A stretch of 64,000 nucleotides of DNA from Thermoanaerobacterium xylanolyticum LX-11 (lineage in GTDB: Bacteria; Bacillota; Thermoanaerobacteria; Thermoanaerobacterales; Thermoanaerobacteraceae), in the NCBI RefSeq assembly GCF_000189775.2, contig NC_015555.1, positions 1,375,001 to 1,439,000 on the forward strand. Direction: 5' to 3'. The notes under the pieces were generated by a model, which was not told the origin of the DNA, searched no databases, and was given only the letters and a program-made list of their open reading frames with translations. Made by a program: the position numbers and the translations under genes. Of this stretch, positions 1-8,534 are shown one piece after another (the stretch's first letter is position 1; every line of letters starts with the position of its first letter).

Positions 1-67
1 CCATTTCAGCTTTAATAAGTTTTAAAGCATCTTGATAATTATCTGCAATATATCGCTTAACTTTCAC
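1..67 (-). CDS. flhF: Flagellar biosynthesis GTPase FlhF, N-terminal fragment
   Basis: Only the first 22 codons lie in the window; the gene runs off the left edge. Reading begins at a GTG (67-65) and gives MKVKRYIADNYQDALKLI and following residues, the typical N-terminus of FlhF, the SRP-type GTPase that helps place and assemble flagella with FlhA. The start lies inside the last codons of flhA, an 11-base overlap that suggests coupled translation. FlhF following FlhA is the usual Firmicute order. The GTPase domain itself is not visible, so the call rests on the N-terminal match and gene order. Confidence 0.85.
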   Translation of the reverse strand, partial: MKVKRYIADNYQDALKLIKAEM

Positions 68-2078
68 TTAGTTTCACCGTCCCTACAGAAAATACCTCTA
101 CATTAGGCAAAAGTTCATTGTACGATAAAACGACTATATCTTTCGAAATTTGCTCGATTAATTTTCGCAAATAGAATCGTATAATTGGTGCTGTAAGTAT
201 AATTGGCTGTTCGCCCTTAATCGTAATCTTTTTTATGATGTTATGTACAGCCTTCAATATTTTTTGCATTGAATCAGGCGGAAGCGCTAAATACGATCCA
301 TGTTCAGTCTGATTTATAGCGTTTTGTATTGACCTCTCAACCTCCGGATCCAATGTTATCACTTGGAGTTTACCGTCTTTAGCATACTTGTTTGTTATAG
401 CTCTTTTTAATGATTGTCTTACATACTCTGTTAAAACATCGGTATCTTTCGTAGTTGGCGCATAATCAGCTAAAGTTTCCAAAATAGTTACCATATCTCT
501 AATCGAAATTTCCTCTCTTAACAAGTTACACAAAACCTTCTCAATATCGCCTAAGCTTAGTAATTTTGGCACAATTTCTTCAACCAAAGCTGGATTTGAC
601 AGCTTTATATTATCTAAAAGCTCTTTAACCTCCTGCCTTCCTAAAAGTTCGTCTGAGTGCCTCTTTATGATATTTGTAAGATGTGTAGAAATGACAGATG
701 GAACATCGACTACTGTACATCCCAACATTTCAGCTTTTTGTTTTTCGCTATCGTCAATCCATAAAGCAGGCAATCCAAAAGCCGGTTCTCTCGTGCTTAT
801 ACCCTTTATATCGCTGCTTATTTCGCCAACTTGCATACACAAATATTTATTTACATACACATCGCCTTTCCCTACTTCGTTGCCTCTTATTTTGATTATG
901 TACTCGTTTGGTTTAAGCTGAATATTATCTCTCAACCTTACCATAGGTACGACTAAACCTAAATCCAAAGCAATTTGCCTTCTAATCATTACAATTCTGT
1001 CTAATAATTCACTGCTGGCAATTGGAATCAACTCGTATCCAAATTCCAGTTCAATCGGATCCAATTGCAATAAATCGTAAGCTCTTTTAGGATCTCTAAT
1101 TTCTTCCAATTCTTTTAAGTCATCTTTTTTAACTTCATCATTTGTTAAATTTTTCTTCCTGTTTGAAAATCCCAAATATGTAAACAATGAACCTATTATA
1201 AGCAATGGAATGGCAGGAAGCATAGGAACAAATGCCATCAGAATAAGCAAAATACCTGTCATTTGTAAAACCCTTGGCTCTTTTATAAGCTGCATTATCA
1301 CATCGTTGCCCATATTGGACTCTGATGCGGTCCTTGTGACTATGATACCAGTGGCTGTCGATATTAAAAGAGCTGGAATCTGACTTACCAATCCATCACC
1401 AACAGTCAAAATCGTATAAGTATTTATGGCTTGATTTATATCCATGCCTTTAATAGTCATTCCAATGATTAATCCCGCAATTATATTTATTATCATGATT
1501 ATGATTCCAACGATGGCATCTCCCTTTACAAATTTACTTGCGCCATCCATTGAACCAAAAAACTTTGCTTCTTCCTGAATTTTCTTTCTTCTTTCTTTTG
1601 CTTCTTTGTCGTTTATTATTCCAGCATTTAAATCTGCATCAATTGACATTTGTTTGCCTGGCATTGCGTCAAGAGTAAATCTTGCGGAAACTTCGGACAC
1701 TCTTTCAGCACCTTTTGTTATTACAATGAATTGTACAATTGCAATTATAATAAACACTATAAATCCTACTATGGGGTTATTGCCAATGACAAAACTTCCA
1801 AATGCATGAATCACATTGCCTGCAAATCCAGACGTCAAAATCAAACGAGTAGAAGAAATATTAAGAGATAATCTCATCAAAGTCGTTATAAGCAATATTG
1901 ATGGAAAAACAGAAAAATCCATAGCATCCTTAACATACATTGTCGTAAGCAGTATTATGATGGATAGCGATATATTTAAAATAAGCAAAAAATCCAATAA
2001 TATAGATGGAACAGGAATGATTATTATTAAAACAATTCCTACGACAAATATTGCTGCAATTAAATCTGAAAATTTCAA
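57..2078 (-). CDS. flhA: Flagellar type III export apparatus protein FlhA
   Basis: A 673-residue protein of normal FlhA length. The first 310 or so residues carry about eight hydrophobic membrane segments, including the conserved cytoplasmic loop with SARFTLDAMPGKQMSIDADL around residues 131-150. The rest is the soluble cytoplasmic domain that docks chaperone-substrate complexes. FlhA forms the nonameric ring of the flagellar export gate in the inner membrane. Translation starts at TTG, preceded by a GGAGGG ribosome site 10 bases after the flhB stop. It is the penultimate visible gene of the flagellar operon. Identification is secure from the loop motif and its flhB/flhF neighbours. Confidence 0.98.
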   Translation of the reverse strand: MKFSDLIAAIFVVGIVLIIIIPVPSILLDFLLILNISLSIIILLTTMYVKDAMDFSVFPSILLITTLMRLSLNISSTRLILTSGFAGNVIHAFGSFVIGNNPIVGFIVFIIIAIVQFIVITKGAERVSEVSARFTLDAMPGKQMSIDADLNAGIINDKEAKERRKKIQEEAKFFGSMDGASKFVKGDAIVGIIIMIINIIAGLIIGMTIKGMDINQAINTYTILTVGDGLVSQIPALLISTATGIIVTRTASESNMGNDVIMQLIKEPRVLQMTGILLILMAFVPMLPAIPLLIIGSLFTYLGFSNRKKNLTNDEVKKDDLKELEEIRDPKRAYDLLQLDPIELEFGYELIPIASSELLDRIVMIRRQIALDLGLVVPMVRLRDNIQLKPNEYIIKIRGNEVGKGDVYVNKYLCMQVGEISSDIKGISTREPAFGLPALWIDDSEKQKAEMLGCTVVDVPSVISTHLTNIIKRHSDELLGRQEVKELLDNIKLSNPALVEEIVPKLLSLGDIEKVLCNLLREEISIRDMVTILETLADYAPTTKDTDVLTEYVRQSLKRAITNKYAKDGKLQVITLDPEVERSIQNAINQTEHGSYLALPPDSMQKILKAVHNIIKKITIKGEQPIILTAPIIRFYLRKLIEQISKDIVVLSYNELLPNVEVFSVGTVKLSES

Positions 2079-2088
2079 TATATCCCTC

Positions 2089-3162
2089 CTATTCTCCCCT
2101 CAAACTATATACATAAGCCAAAACCTCTGCAACTGCTTTATACAATTCAGGCGGTATGCTATCACCGATTTCCGTTGTTTTATACAAAGATTGAGCCAAT
2201 GGTTTATTCTCAACAATCGCAATCGAATACTTAATTGCTTCTTCTTTTATTTTCTGAGCTATATAATCTTGTCCTTTTGCTACGACAACAGGTGCATCAT
2301 TAATTTCGTTATCATACATTAAAGCTACTGCAATGTGTGTAGGGTTCGTTATGACAACATCGGCTTTTTTTATGTTTTGCATCATCCTTCTCATGGAAAT
2401 CTGCCTTTGTTTCTTTCTAATTTCTGATTTTATTTGAGGATTGCCTTCAGTTTCCTTAAATTCCTCTTTGATGTCTTCTTTACTCATTCTAAGATTTGAT
2501 TCATATTCTCTCCACTGATATACGTAATCTATTGCTCCTAAAACCACCAATACTAAAGAGATCCTCAACAATATGCCAGCAAATATGTTCATGTTATATT
2601 TAATAAGATCTTGCACAGACATATCTAAAAGTTGTGGAATACCCTTATACTGACCTATCAAAAATGAATACATTACGTACGCCAATATGCTAATTTTAAT
2701 GATTGACTTTACAAGTTCTAATAAACTCCTTTTAGAAAACATCCTTTTTAAACCATCAAGAGGATTTAATCTTTCTAATTTAAAATTCAAAGTCTCTAAA
2801 GTAAACACAAATCCAACTTGCGCATAAGTTGATATAAGAGCTATTATAAATACCGTTGCAATGGTTGGCAAAATCAGTTTTATAAAAACAGAAAACACCA
2901 TCTCAAACAACTTGTATATGCCATTAATCGTAAATACATTATCGCTGGCACCACCATAATTTAAAAAAAGGAATTTGATTAAATTCATGATTTCAGCAAT
3001 GCTATTTTGCACTGTAAAATATATGACGAGAAAACCTGCTATTGTTACAAGTGCTGAAGTAACTTCTCTACTTTGAAATACTTGTCCTTTTTTCCTTGCG
3101 TCTTGCCTTCTCTTGGGTGTTGCCGGTTCTGTTTTTTCACCTGCAAAAATTTGTAGCTTCAA
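2089..3162 (-). CDS. flhB: Flagellar export switch protein FlhB
   Basis: A 357-residue membrane protein with an amphipathic N-terminus (GEKTEPATPKRRQDARKKGQ), four hydrophobic segments between about residues 35 and 215, and a cytoplasmic tail. The tail holds the NPTH autocleavage motif at residues 273-276; cleavage between Asn and Pro is what switches export from hook-type to filament-type substrates in this family. Start is TTG at 3162, two codons from the end of fliR. It is a separate gene rather than a fliR-flhB fusion of the kind seen in some clostridia. It works with FliK, encoded at 10255-11562. Confidence 0.98.
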   Translation of the reverse strand: MKLQIFAGEKTEPATPKRRQDARKKGQVFQSREVTSALVTIAGFLVIYFTVQNSIAEIMNLIKFLFLNYGGASDNVFTINGIYKLFEMVFSVFIKLILPTIATVFIIALISTYAQVGFVFTLETLNFKLERLNPLDGLKRMFSKRSLLELVKSIIKISILAYVMYSFLIGQYKGIPQLLDMSVQDLIKYNMNIFAGILLRISLVLVVLGAIDYVYQWREYESNLRMSKEDIKEEFKETEGNPQIKSEIRKKQRQISMRRMMQNIKKADVVITNPTHIAVALMYDNEINDAPVVVAKGQDYIAQKIKEEAIKYSIAIVENKPLAQSLYKTTEIGDSIPPELYKAVAEVLAYVYSLRGE

Positions 3163-3168
3163 TTCCTG

Positions 3169-3951
3169 TCATCCTTTGACAATTGATTTAAAAAGCGCAA
3201 ATATATCTGAGTACATTCCATTAAACAAGACGTCAATAACCGCTAAATACATTGGCAGCATAATAAACAATGTAAAAATGCCAACGAATATTTTTATAGG
3301 CATACCTATCATAAATACATTTAATTGTGGTATTGTCCTTGATATTATGCTTAAAGTTATATCTGTAAGCAAAGTTGACACAACAATCGGTGCGCTTATT
3401 CTAAATCCTAAAACAAACATATCCGATACAATCTTTGTAATGACTGTATTAATGCTTTCTAAATGTAAAAATGGCGTGCCTACAGGTATCATACTATAAC
3501 TTTGAAAAAGCAACTGAAAAAGCTTGTGATGACCGTCTATAAGTAAAAACAATAATAATGTAAGTATATATACAAAATTTCCAATTAAAGGCACCTGTGT
3601 TTCTTCACCAGCCGCCAAGACATTGACAATGCTAAAGCCCAATTGGTAATCTATTATTTGTCCAGCCAAATATATAGCGCTAAATGAAATCATAGAAGAC
3701 AAACCAATCAATAAGCCAATCAAAAACTCATTAAAAACAATTTCAACGTATTGATATAAATTATTTGCATCAATTTTCACATTTACTAATTCAAAAATCA
3801 TTATTGATGTAAAAAAAGCAAGTCCTATTTTAAACGTGGAAGGCAATGTCTTAGTCCCAAAAAGCGGTGTCAATATAAAGATTCCCAGCATTCTAACAAA
3901 TACTATTAAAAAGTACTGTACATTGTTTAAAATATAATAACTTAACTCCAT
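3169..3951 (-). CDS. fliR: Flagellar export gate protein FliR
   Basis: A 260-residue, strongly hydrophobic protein with about six membrane segments across its whole length, including the family-typical stretches FVRMLGIFILTPLFG near the N-terminus and QLGFSIVNVLAAGEETQVPLIG in the middle. FliR is part of the FliP5-FliQ4-FliR1 export gate at the centre of the MS ring. It sits between fliQ and flhB with gaps of 5 and 6 bases, so it is cotranscribed and probably translationally coupled. Length and context are standard. Confidence 0.97.
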   Translation of the reverse strand: MELSYYILNNVQYFLIVFVRMLGIFILTPLFGTKTLPSTFKIGLAFFTSIMIFELVNVKIDANNLYQYVEIVFNEFLIGLLIGLSSMISFSAIYLAGQIIDYQLGFSIVNVLAAGEETQVPLIGNFVYILTLLLFLLIDGHHKLFQLLFQSYSMIPVGTPFLHLESINTVITKIVSDMFVLGFRISAPIVVSTLLTDITLSIISRTIPQLNVFMIGMPIKIFVGIFTLFIMLPMYLAVIDVLFNGMYSDIFALFKSIVKG

Positions 3952-3956
3952 ATTAT

Positions 3957-4226
3957 CTACCTGATAAAACTGTTAATATTTAATATTAATTTTTGAGTAT
4001 AATTAATAAGTACCGTAAGCATCCATGGACCAAACAATATAATAGATGCAAATATTGCTAAAATTTTCGGCACAAATGTCAACGTCTGCTCTTGAATTTG
4101 TGTTGTGGCCTGAAAAATACTTATTATTAATCCTACAAGCAATGATATAATTAGAAGTGGCGCAGAAACCATCATGGTCACCATTAATGCTTCTCTGCCT
4201 ATATCAAGAACTAATCCCGGATCCAT
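3957..4226 (-). CDS. fliQ: Flagellar export gate protein FliQ
   Basis: An 89-residue protein with two membrane helices (about residues 17-38 and 50-75) joined by a short polar loop with FQATTQIQEQTLTFVPKI, the FliQ signature. FliQ packs around FliP/FliR to form the flagellar export pore. A GGGAGGG ribosome site precedes the ATG. Size, topology and position between fliP and fliR are those expected. Confidence 0.97.
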   Translation of the reverse strand: MDPGLVLDIGREALMVTMMVSAPLLIISLLVGLIISIFQATTQIQEQTLTFVPKILAIFASIILFGPWMLTVLINYTQKLILNINSFIR

Positions 4227-4241
4227 ATATTAATCCCTCCC

Positions 4242-4991
4242 TTATCTAAAACCAATTACTAAAGACTTAGCCAAAATATTCCATCCATCCACCAGTATGA
4301 AAAGCAAAAGTTTAAATGGCAAGGATATAAGTACAGGTGGCAACATGAACATCCCCATTGACATCAATACACTGGCAACAACCATGTCTATGATTAAGAA
4401 CGGTATGTATATGATAAATCCAATTTCAAACGCCGTTTTTAGTTCACTTATTATGAATGACGGTATGACTACTCGCAAAGGAACATCATTTACACTTTTT
4501 ACTTTTAACTTTGACAAATTGATAAACAAATTTAAGTCATTTTTCCTGGTCTGCTTAAGCATAAAGTTCTTTAGTGGATCTCTTGCCTTAACATAAGCTT
4601 CTTGTGGCGTTATTTTTCCTTGCATATATGGCTGAATAGAATCTTTATTTATTTGTGAACCAACTGGTGCCATTATAAAAAACGTCAAAAACAAAGCCAG
4701 ACCAATCAAAACTTGATTTGGAGGCATTTGCTGTAGACCTAAGGCATTTCTTAAAAACGACAAAACAACAATTATCCTCGTAAAAGAAGTCATCATTATA
4801 AGTATTGATGGCGCTAATGTCAATACAGTTAAAAGAAGAACTATTTGGATGCTTGATGCGACTTCATTAGAAGTCGATGGAGCATTGACCGTTATTAAAG
4901 ATGAAGCATTATTTGGAGCTGCATATGCATTTTGTGTCAATAAAATTGGCAATACAAGCACCAGCCAGCTAAATTTTTTTATCTTTATCAT
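4242..4991 (-). CDS. fliP: Flagellar export gate protein FliP
   Basis: About 249 residues. From the chosen ATG (4991) the protein begins with a signal-peptide-like stretch ending NAYA, then the conserved FliP core with SPSILIMMTSFTRIIVVLSF and LRNALGLQQMPPNQVLIGLA, followed by C-terminal membrane helices. FliP forms the pentameric core of the export gate. The frame is open to a GTG at 5003 and another ATG at 4997, but GGGTGG is best spaced (about 8 bases) for 4991. The start lies inside the last codons of the preceding fliO gene. Confidence 0.95.
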   Translation of the reverse strand: MIKIKKFSWLVLVLPILLTQNAYAAPNNASSLITVNAPSTSNEVASSIQIVLLLTVLTLAPSILIMMTSFTRIIVVLSFLRNALGLQQMPPNQVLIGLALFLTFFIMAPVGSQINKDSIQPYMQGKITPQEAYVKARDPLKNFMLKQTRKNDLNLFINLSKLKVKSVNDVPLRVVIPSFIISELKTAFEIGFIIYIPFLIIDMVVASVLMSMGMFMLPPVLISLPFKLLLFILVDGWNILAKSLVIGFR

Positions 4992-5352
4992 GTTCATTAC
5001 CACCCAGATTTTTAATTGACAATCTCTTTAAATTGTTTAATGAAATATTTAAACTTTGCCCAAAGTTAAAACTTTTATCTTTTATTTTTAAGTCTTTTTC
5101 GTCTAAAGTTTTTATGTAAATAATAGAATCACTTGTAGCACTAAAAAGCATGTATTCATTGCAAACTTTAATTATATACAAGTTTTTATCCTTGCCTAAA
5201 GCTAGATGATCTATAATTTCAAAATTTTCTCCTTTGTATATATTGAACGCTTTTTTATTTAAAAACAAAGTTACATAATAAGCTAAAAACACGACTAAAA
5301 TAAATATCAAAAGAAATGCTACAGCTTCAATAAACAGGTTATCGCTGGACAT
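4969..5352 (-). CDS. fliO: Flagellar biosynthesis protein FliO/FliZ
   Basis: A 127-residue protein with one N-terminal membrane helix (about residues 9-30) followed by a small charged cytoplasmic domain. Sequence identity in this family is low, so the call rests on topology, size and the invariant position between cheY/fliY and fliP. FliO assists assembly of the FliP pore. The segment NFEIIDHLALGKDKNLYIIKV resembles the beta-rich FliO core. Its 3' end overlaps the fliP start, which suggests coupled translation. Confidence 0.9.
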   Translation of the reverse strand: MSSDNLFIEAVAFLLIFILVVFLAYYVTLFLNKKAFNIYKGENFEIIDHLALGKDKNLYIIKVCNEYMLFSATSDSIIYIKTLDEKDLKIKDKSFNFGQSLNISLNNLKRLSIKNLGGNEHDKDKKI

Positions 5353-5361
5353 CCAAATTCC

Positions 5362-5721
5362 TCATTTCAACATTTTCTTGACGGCTTCTATAACTCTATC
5401 TGGTTGAAACGGCTTTACTATAAAATCTTTTGCACCTGCCTGTATTGCTTCTATAACCATTGCTTGCTGTCCCATAGCTGAACACATGACTACTTTTGCA
5501 TTCGGATCCTTTTTAACTATTTGTTTTACAGCTTGGATGCCATCCATTTCTGGCATTGTAATATCCATAAGCACTAAATCAGGTTTCTCTTGATTGTACT
5601 TTTCTACGGCTACAGATCCATCTTCTGCTTCAATCACAGTACCAAGATTGTTTTTAGTTATTATATCTTTTATCATCATCCTCATAAAAGCTGCATCATC
5701 TACAATCATTATTTTGCTCAT
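5362..5721 (-). CDS. cheY: Chemotaxis response regulator CheY
   Basis: A 119-residue single receiver domain. Visible active-site residues are the acidic pair D8-D9, phospho-acceptor D53 in LVLMDITMPEMD, S81 in VVMCSAM (the Ser/Thr switch) and K103 in IVKPF. CheY phosphorylated by CheA binds the motor switch. The adjacent FliY is a known CheY-P phosphatase type, so regulator and its eraser are encoded side by side. Start ATG 5721 is chosen because GGAGG lies 8 bases upstream; the frame also opens at a TTG two codons earlier. This placement of cheY inside the flagellar operon matches Bacillus. Confidence 0.97.
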   Translation of the reverse strand: MSKIMIVDDAAFMRMMIKDIITKNNLGTVIEAEDGSVAVEKYNQEKPDLVLMDITMPEMDGIQAVKQIVKKDPNAKVVMCSAMGQQAMVIEAIQAGAKDFIVKPFQPDRVIEAVKKMLK

Positions 5722-5739
5722 GACCAAATCCTCCTCGTA

Positions 5740-6858
5740 TTATAATGAATTTATTCTTTTGCTTTGTTTTACTATATCAAGTATTCTGACGCCGAAATTC
5801 TCATCTATTACTACTACTTCGCCTTTCGCAATAAATTTCCCATTGACCAATATATCTACAGGCTCGCCAGCTAATTTGTCAAGCTCAATTATAGAGCCTT
5901 CATTAAGTTCTAATATATCTTTTATTAATTTTCTTGTACGTCCCAACTCAACAGTGACAGTTAGTGGAATATCCATAATAAGATTTATATTTTCTTTTTC
6001 TGAAACTGTCTGTTCATCAGCGTCAAGCTCTTTAAAGACGACCGGCTTCACATCGACCTTTCTACTTTTTGGCTGGCTTATTTGCTCTTCATGTCTAATT
6101 TCTTCATTGAAATCATTCTTTATTCCTGCAGTACCAGTATTTATTATATCATCATCATTAACATCTTGAAAAGAACCTTTTGGAGAATTTTCTACATTTT
6201 TTGACATCACCTGTTCAACAAGCTTTTTAGCAAATGAAATAGGAATCAATTGCATGATTTCACTGTCAATTATATCTCCAACTACCATCTTAAATGCAAC
6301 CTTGACTATATCTCCTTCAGGAAACGAGATGTCTCCTGGCAATCCTTTGTTAAAATCCACGATAAAAGCTTTTGGCGGCGAAATATTTATGCTTTCGCCA
6401 ATGAGTGTAGACAGCGAAGTCGATGCAGAACCAATCATCTGATTCATTGCTTCTCCAATAGCACTCAAATGAAGTTCTGTTATCTCTCCTTCAGTGACAT
6501 TCCCATCACCACCCATCATTAAATCAGTGATGCGAAGTACATCTTGCTCCTTTAAAATTAAAAGATTGTTACCTTTAATGCCTTCTGTATACTCTACTTC
6601 AACAGCAACGTATGGTATATTGAATTCTTTCTTTAAGCTTTCCCAGTTAACAATGCTGACTTTAGGCGTTGTTATAGTTACTTTGTTTCTGAGAAGCGTA
6701 AACAAAGTTGTTGCAGAAGTTCCAAAGCTAATATTTCCTATCTCACCTAAAACATCTTGTTCTTCTTCAGTTAGAATTACATCGCTTTTGCTATTTTCTA
6801 TGCCAGACATACCGCTTAATAATGCATTAATTTCATCTTGTGATAAAATATCACTCAT
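5740..6858 (-). CDS. fliY: Flagellar motor switch phosphatase FliY
   Basis: A 372-residue protein with three parts. The N-terminus MSDILSQDEINALLSGM is a CheY-P-binding peptide of the FliM type. The middle (about residues 25-210) is a CheC-type phosphatase domain with LSAIGEAMNQMIGSA and EIGNISFGTSATTL. The C-terminus (about residues 290-370) is a FliN/SpoA domain with VTVELGRTRKLIKDILEL and GEVVVIDENFGVRI. It is both a C-ring component and a CheY-P phosphatase. ATG 6858 has GGAG 9 bases upstream; it overlaps the fliM stop region. Confidence 0.96.
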   Translation of the reverse strand: MSDILSQDEINALLSGMSGIENSKSDVILTEEEQDVLGEIGNISFGTSATTLFTLLRNKVTITTPKVSIVNWESLKKEFNIPYVAVEVEYTEGIKGNNLLILKEQDVLRITDLMMGGDGNVTEGEITELHLSAIGEAMNQMIGSASTSLSTLIGESINISPPKAFIVDFNKGLPGDISFPEGDIVKVAFKMVVGDIIDSEIMQLIPISFAKKLVEQVMSKNVENSPKGSFQDVNDDDIINTGTAGIKNDFNEEIRHEEQISQPKSRKVDVKPVVFKELDADEQTVSEKENINLIMDIPLTVTVELGRTRKLIKDILELNEGSIIELDKLAGEPVDILVNGKFIAKGEVVVIDENFGVRILDIVKQSKRINSL

Positions 6859-7840
6859 CCGCATCATCTCCTTCGCTGCAAATCTCAGTTATTTGAACGC
6901 AGTATTTCTTGTTTCTAATCCCTGGAACACCTAAAAACTTTGTTTCATCATTTATCTTTACTTCAATAGGATCTTTATACCGTTTATTTATCTCAATTAC
7001 ATCGCCTTTATCAAAGCTTAACAAATCTCTAACCGTTATCTTTGATGTGCCTATGACAACTTTTAAAGGAACATATGTATTAGATATTTTATCTTTAATT
7101 ATTCCTATGTCATACGTCTGCTTTTCTGCGTTAGAGAACCATGTCTTTGTAGTAAGCAACGGCAGTATAGGAACAATCGTTATATGTGGCAGGCAAAAAT
7201 TTATCAACCCTTCATTATCATTTATCTTCAAAGACATTGTACACAATGCTACAGTTTCATTAGGAGAAATTACTTGCGTAAATTGAGAATTGGTCTCTAT
7301 TCTCGTTATCTCTGGGTTGAGCTCTATGACATTGCTCCATGCATCTTTTATCAGTGGCAACAATTGCGTTGTTATTCTCGTTAAAAGCCCCATCTCAATT
7401 TCAGTATAATCTCTTTGCACAGTTTCAGATGCACCAATACCACCCAATATTTTATCTATTATTGTAAATGTTGTATTATTGTTGCACTCAAGTATAATAG
7501 GTCCTTCCAGCGGCTTTGCATCAATAACGGCTATGAATACTGGATTTGTCAATGAATTGCTAAACTCATAATATGTTATCTGTTCCACAGACACTATTGA
7601 TACTTGAACTAATGTCCTTAAATAACCAGATAAAAACGTCGTAAAACTTCTCGACATATTTTCAAATATCATTTGGAGAGTTCTTAATTGTTCCTTTGAA
7701 AATTTATTAGGTCTACGAAAGTCATAAGGTTTAACTTTTGCTTCCTGCTGATTTTCTTCTATCTCTTTTACATCAAATTCTCCTGAATTCATTGCTTTTA
7801 ATAATTCATCGATTTCGCTTTGTGACAGTATGTCAGCCAT
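6851..7840 (-). CDS. fliM: Flagellar motor switch protein FliM
   Basis: A 329-residue C-ring protein. The N-terminal CheY-P-binding peptide is MADILSQSEIDELLKAM, followed by the FliM middle domain (YDFRRPNKFSKEQLRTLQMI) and a C-terminal SpoA domain ending GVPGIRNKKYCVQITEI. FliM receives CheY-P and transmits the signal to FliG and FliY. The first residues are nearly the same as those of FliY, so the switch carries two docking peptides. A GGGAGGAG ribosome site precedes the ATG. Confidence 0.98.
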   Translation of the reverse strand: MADILSQSEIDELLKAMNSGEFDVKEIEENQQEAKVKPYDFRRPNKFSKEQLRTLQMIFENMSRSFTTFLSGYLRTLVQVSIVSVEQITYYEFSNSLTNPVFIAVIDAKPLEGPIILECNNNTTFTIIDKILGGIGASETVQRDYTEIEMGLLTRITTQLLPLIKDAWSNVIELNPEITRIETNSQFTQVISPNETVALCTMSLKINDNEGLINFCLPHITIVPILPLLTTKTWFSNAEKQTYDIGIIKDKISNTYVPLKVVIGTSKITVRDLLSFDKGDVIEINKRYKDPIEVKINDETKFLGVPGIRNKKYCVQITEICSEGDDADE

Positions 7841-7854
7841 AGAACTCTCCTCCC

Positions 7855-8253
7855 TTATTGAACTATGAAATCATCAAAATAAACATTCGTTATCTTATCG
7901 GCTCCTAATATTTTATTGATTTGACTCTTTATCTGATTCTGCAGCTTAGCTTGTCCTTCAGAACCTTCTAAATCTTGAGCAGTTTCATTTCTTAAAATTT
8001 GAATTATTGCATCTCTTATTTTCGGATTTTGATCGCTTAATTCTTTTAATACATTTTTATCGGTAACCTCTAACTCAATGCCAGCCTTGATAAACTTATC
8101 GTCTCCTTTTAAGTTTGTAATAAACTCGCTGCCAGGAGAATAATTATAATAAACAATTTTAGCTGGTTTTGAGTTGTAATTAAAAAAGAAAAATGCACTT
8201 CCAAAAGCTATGATAACTACTAATAAAATTATTATTATGATGTTATTTTTCAT
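7855..8253 (-). CDS. fliL: Flagellar basal-body protein FliL
   Basis: A 132-residue protein with one N-terminal membrane helix (about residues 4-26) and an extracytoplasmic domain whose end (LQNQIKSQINKILGADKITNVYFDDFIVQ region) is typical of FliL. FliL associates with the stator and supports torque. The call rests on topology, the C-terminal motif and its place just before fliM. Confidence 0.93.
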   Translation of the reverse strand: MKNNIIIIILLVVIIAFGSAFFFFNYNSKPAKIVYYNYSPGSEFITNLKGDDKFIKAGIELEVTDKNVLKELSDQNPKIRDAIIQILRNETAQDLEGSEGQAKLQNQIKSQINKILGADKITNVYFDDFIVQ

Positions 8254-8311
8254 GACAACACCTCTGCTATATTTAAAAAAATGATTTTAAGCCTCTTCTA
8301 AATGCAAAAAT

Positions 8312-8497
8312 TTAACTTGACATAATTTTGCGTTTATACTCTATGACTTTTCTTATAATATCACCTTTTTTTTCTTTCACCACAACTTTTTTTCCGCTAA
8401 TCAAGCTTATAACAGTGTCCGGCGTCTCCTCAATAAATTCTATCATATCGGCATTGACGATGAATTCATCTCCATTTAGCTTTGTAACGCTTATCAC
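8312..8497 (-). CDS. flbD: FlbD/SwrD-family flagellar protein
   Basis: A 61-residue protein beginning MISVTKLNGDEFIVNADMIE, which fits the small FlbD family found between flgE and fliL in many Firmicutes. The Bacillus member (SwrD) raises stator power and swarming. Translation starts at GTG with an AGAGGGA-type ribosome site. No membrane helix is seen. Its biochemical role here is inferred from family and place. Confidence 0.92.
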   Translation of the reverse strand: MISVTKLNGDEFIVNADMIEFIEETPDTVISLISGKKVVVKEKKGDIIRKVIEYKRKIMSS

Positions 8498-8534
8498 TTA
8501 TTAATCCCTCTTAACATACTAAAAATAAATTAAA

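Noticed and set aside
667-2322. Several open frames on the plus strand within flhA and flhB
   Set aside because: They mirror real minus-strand genes, have no ribosome sites and show no recognisable domains.
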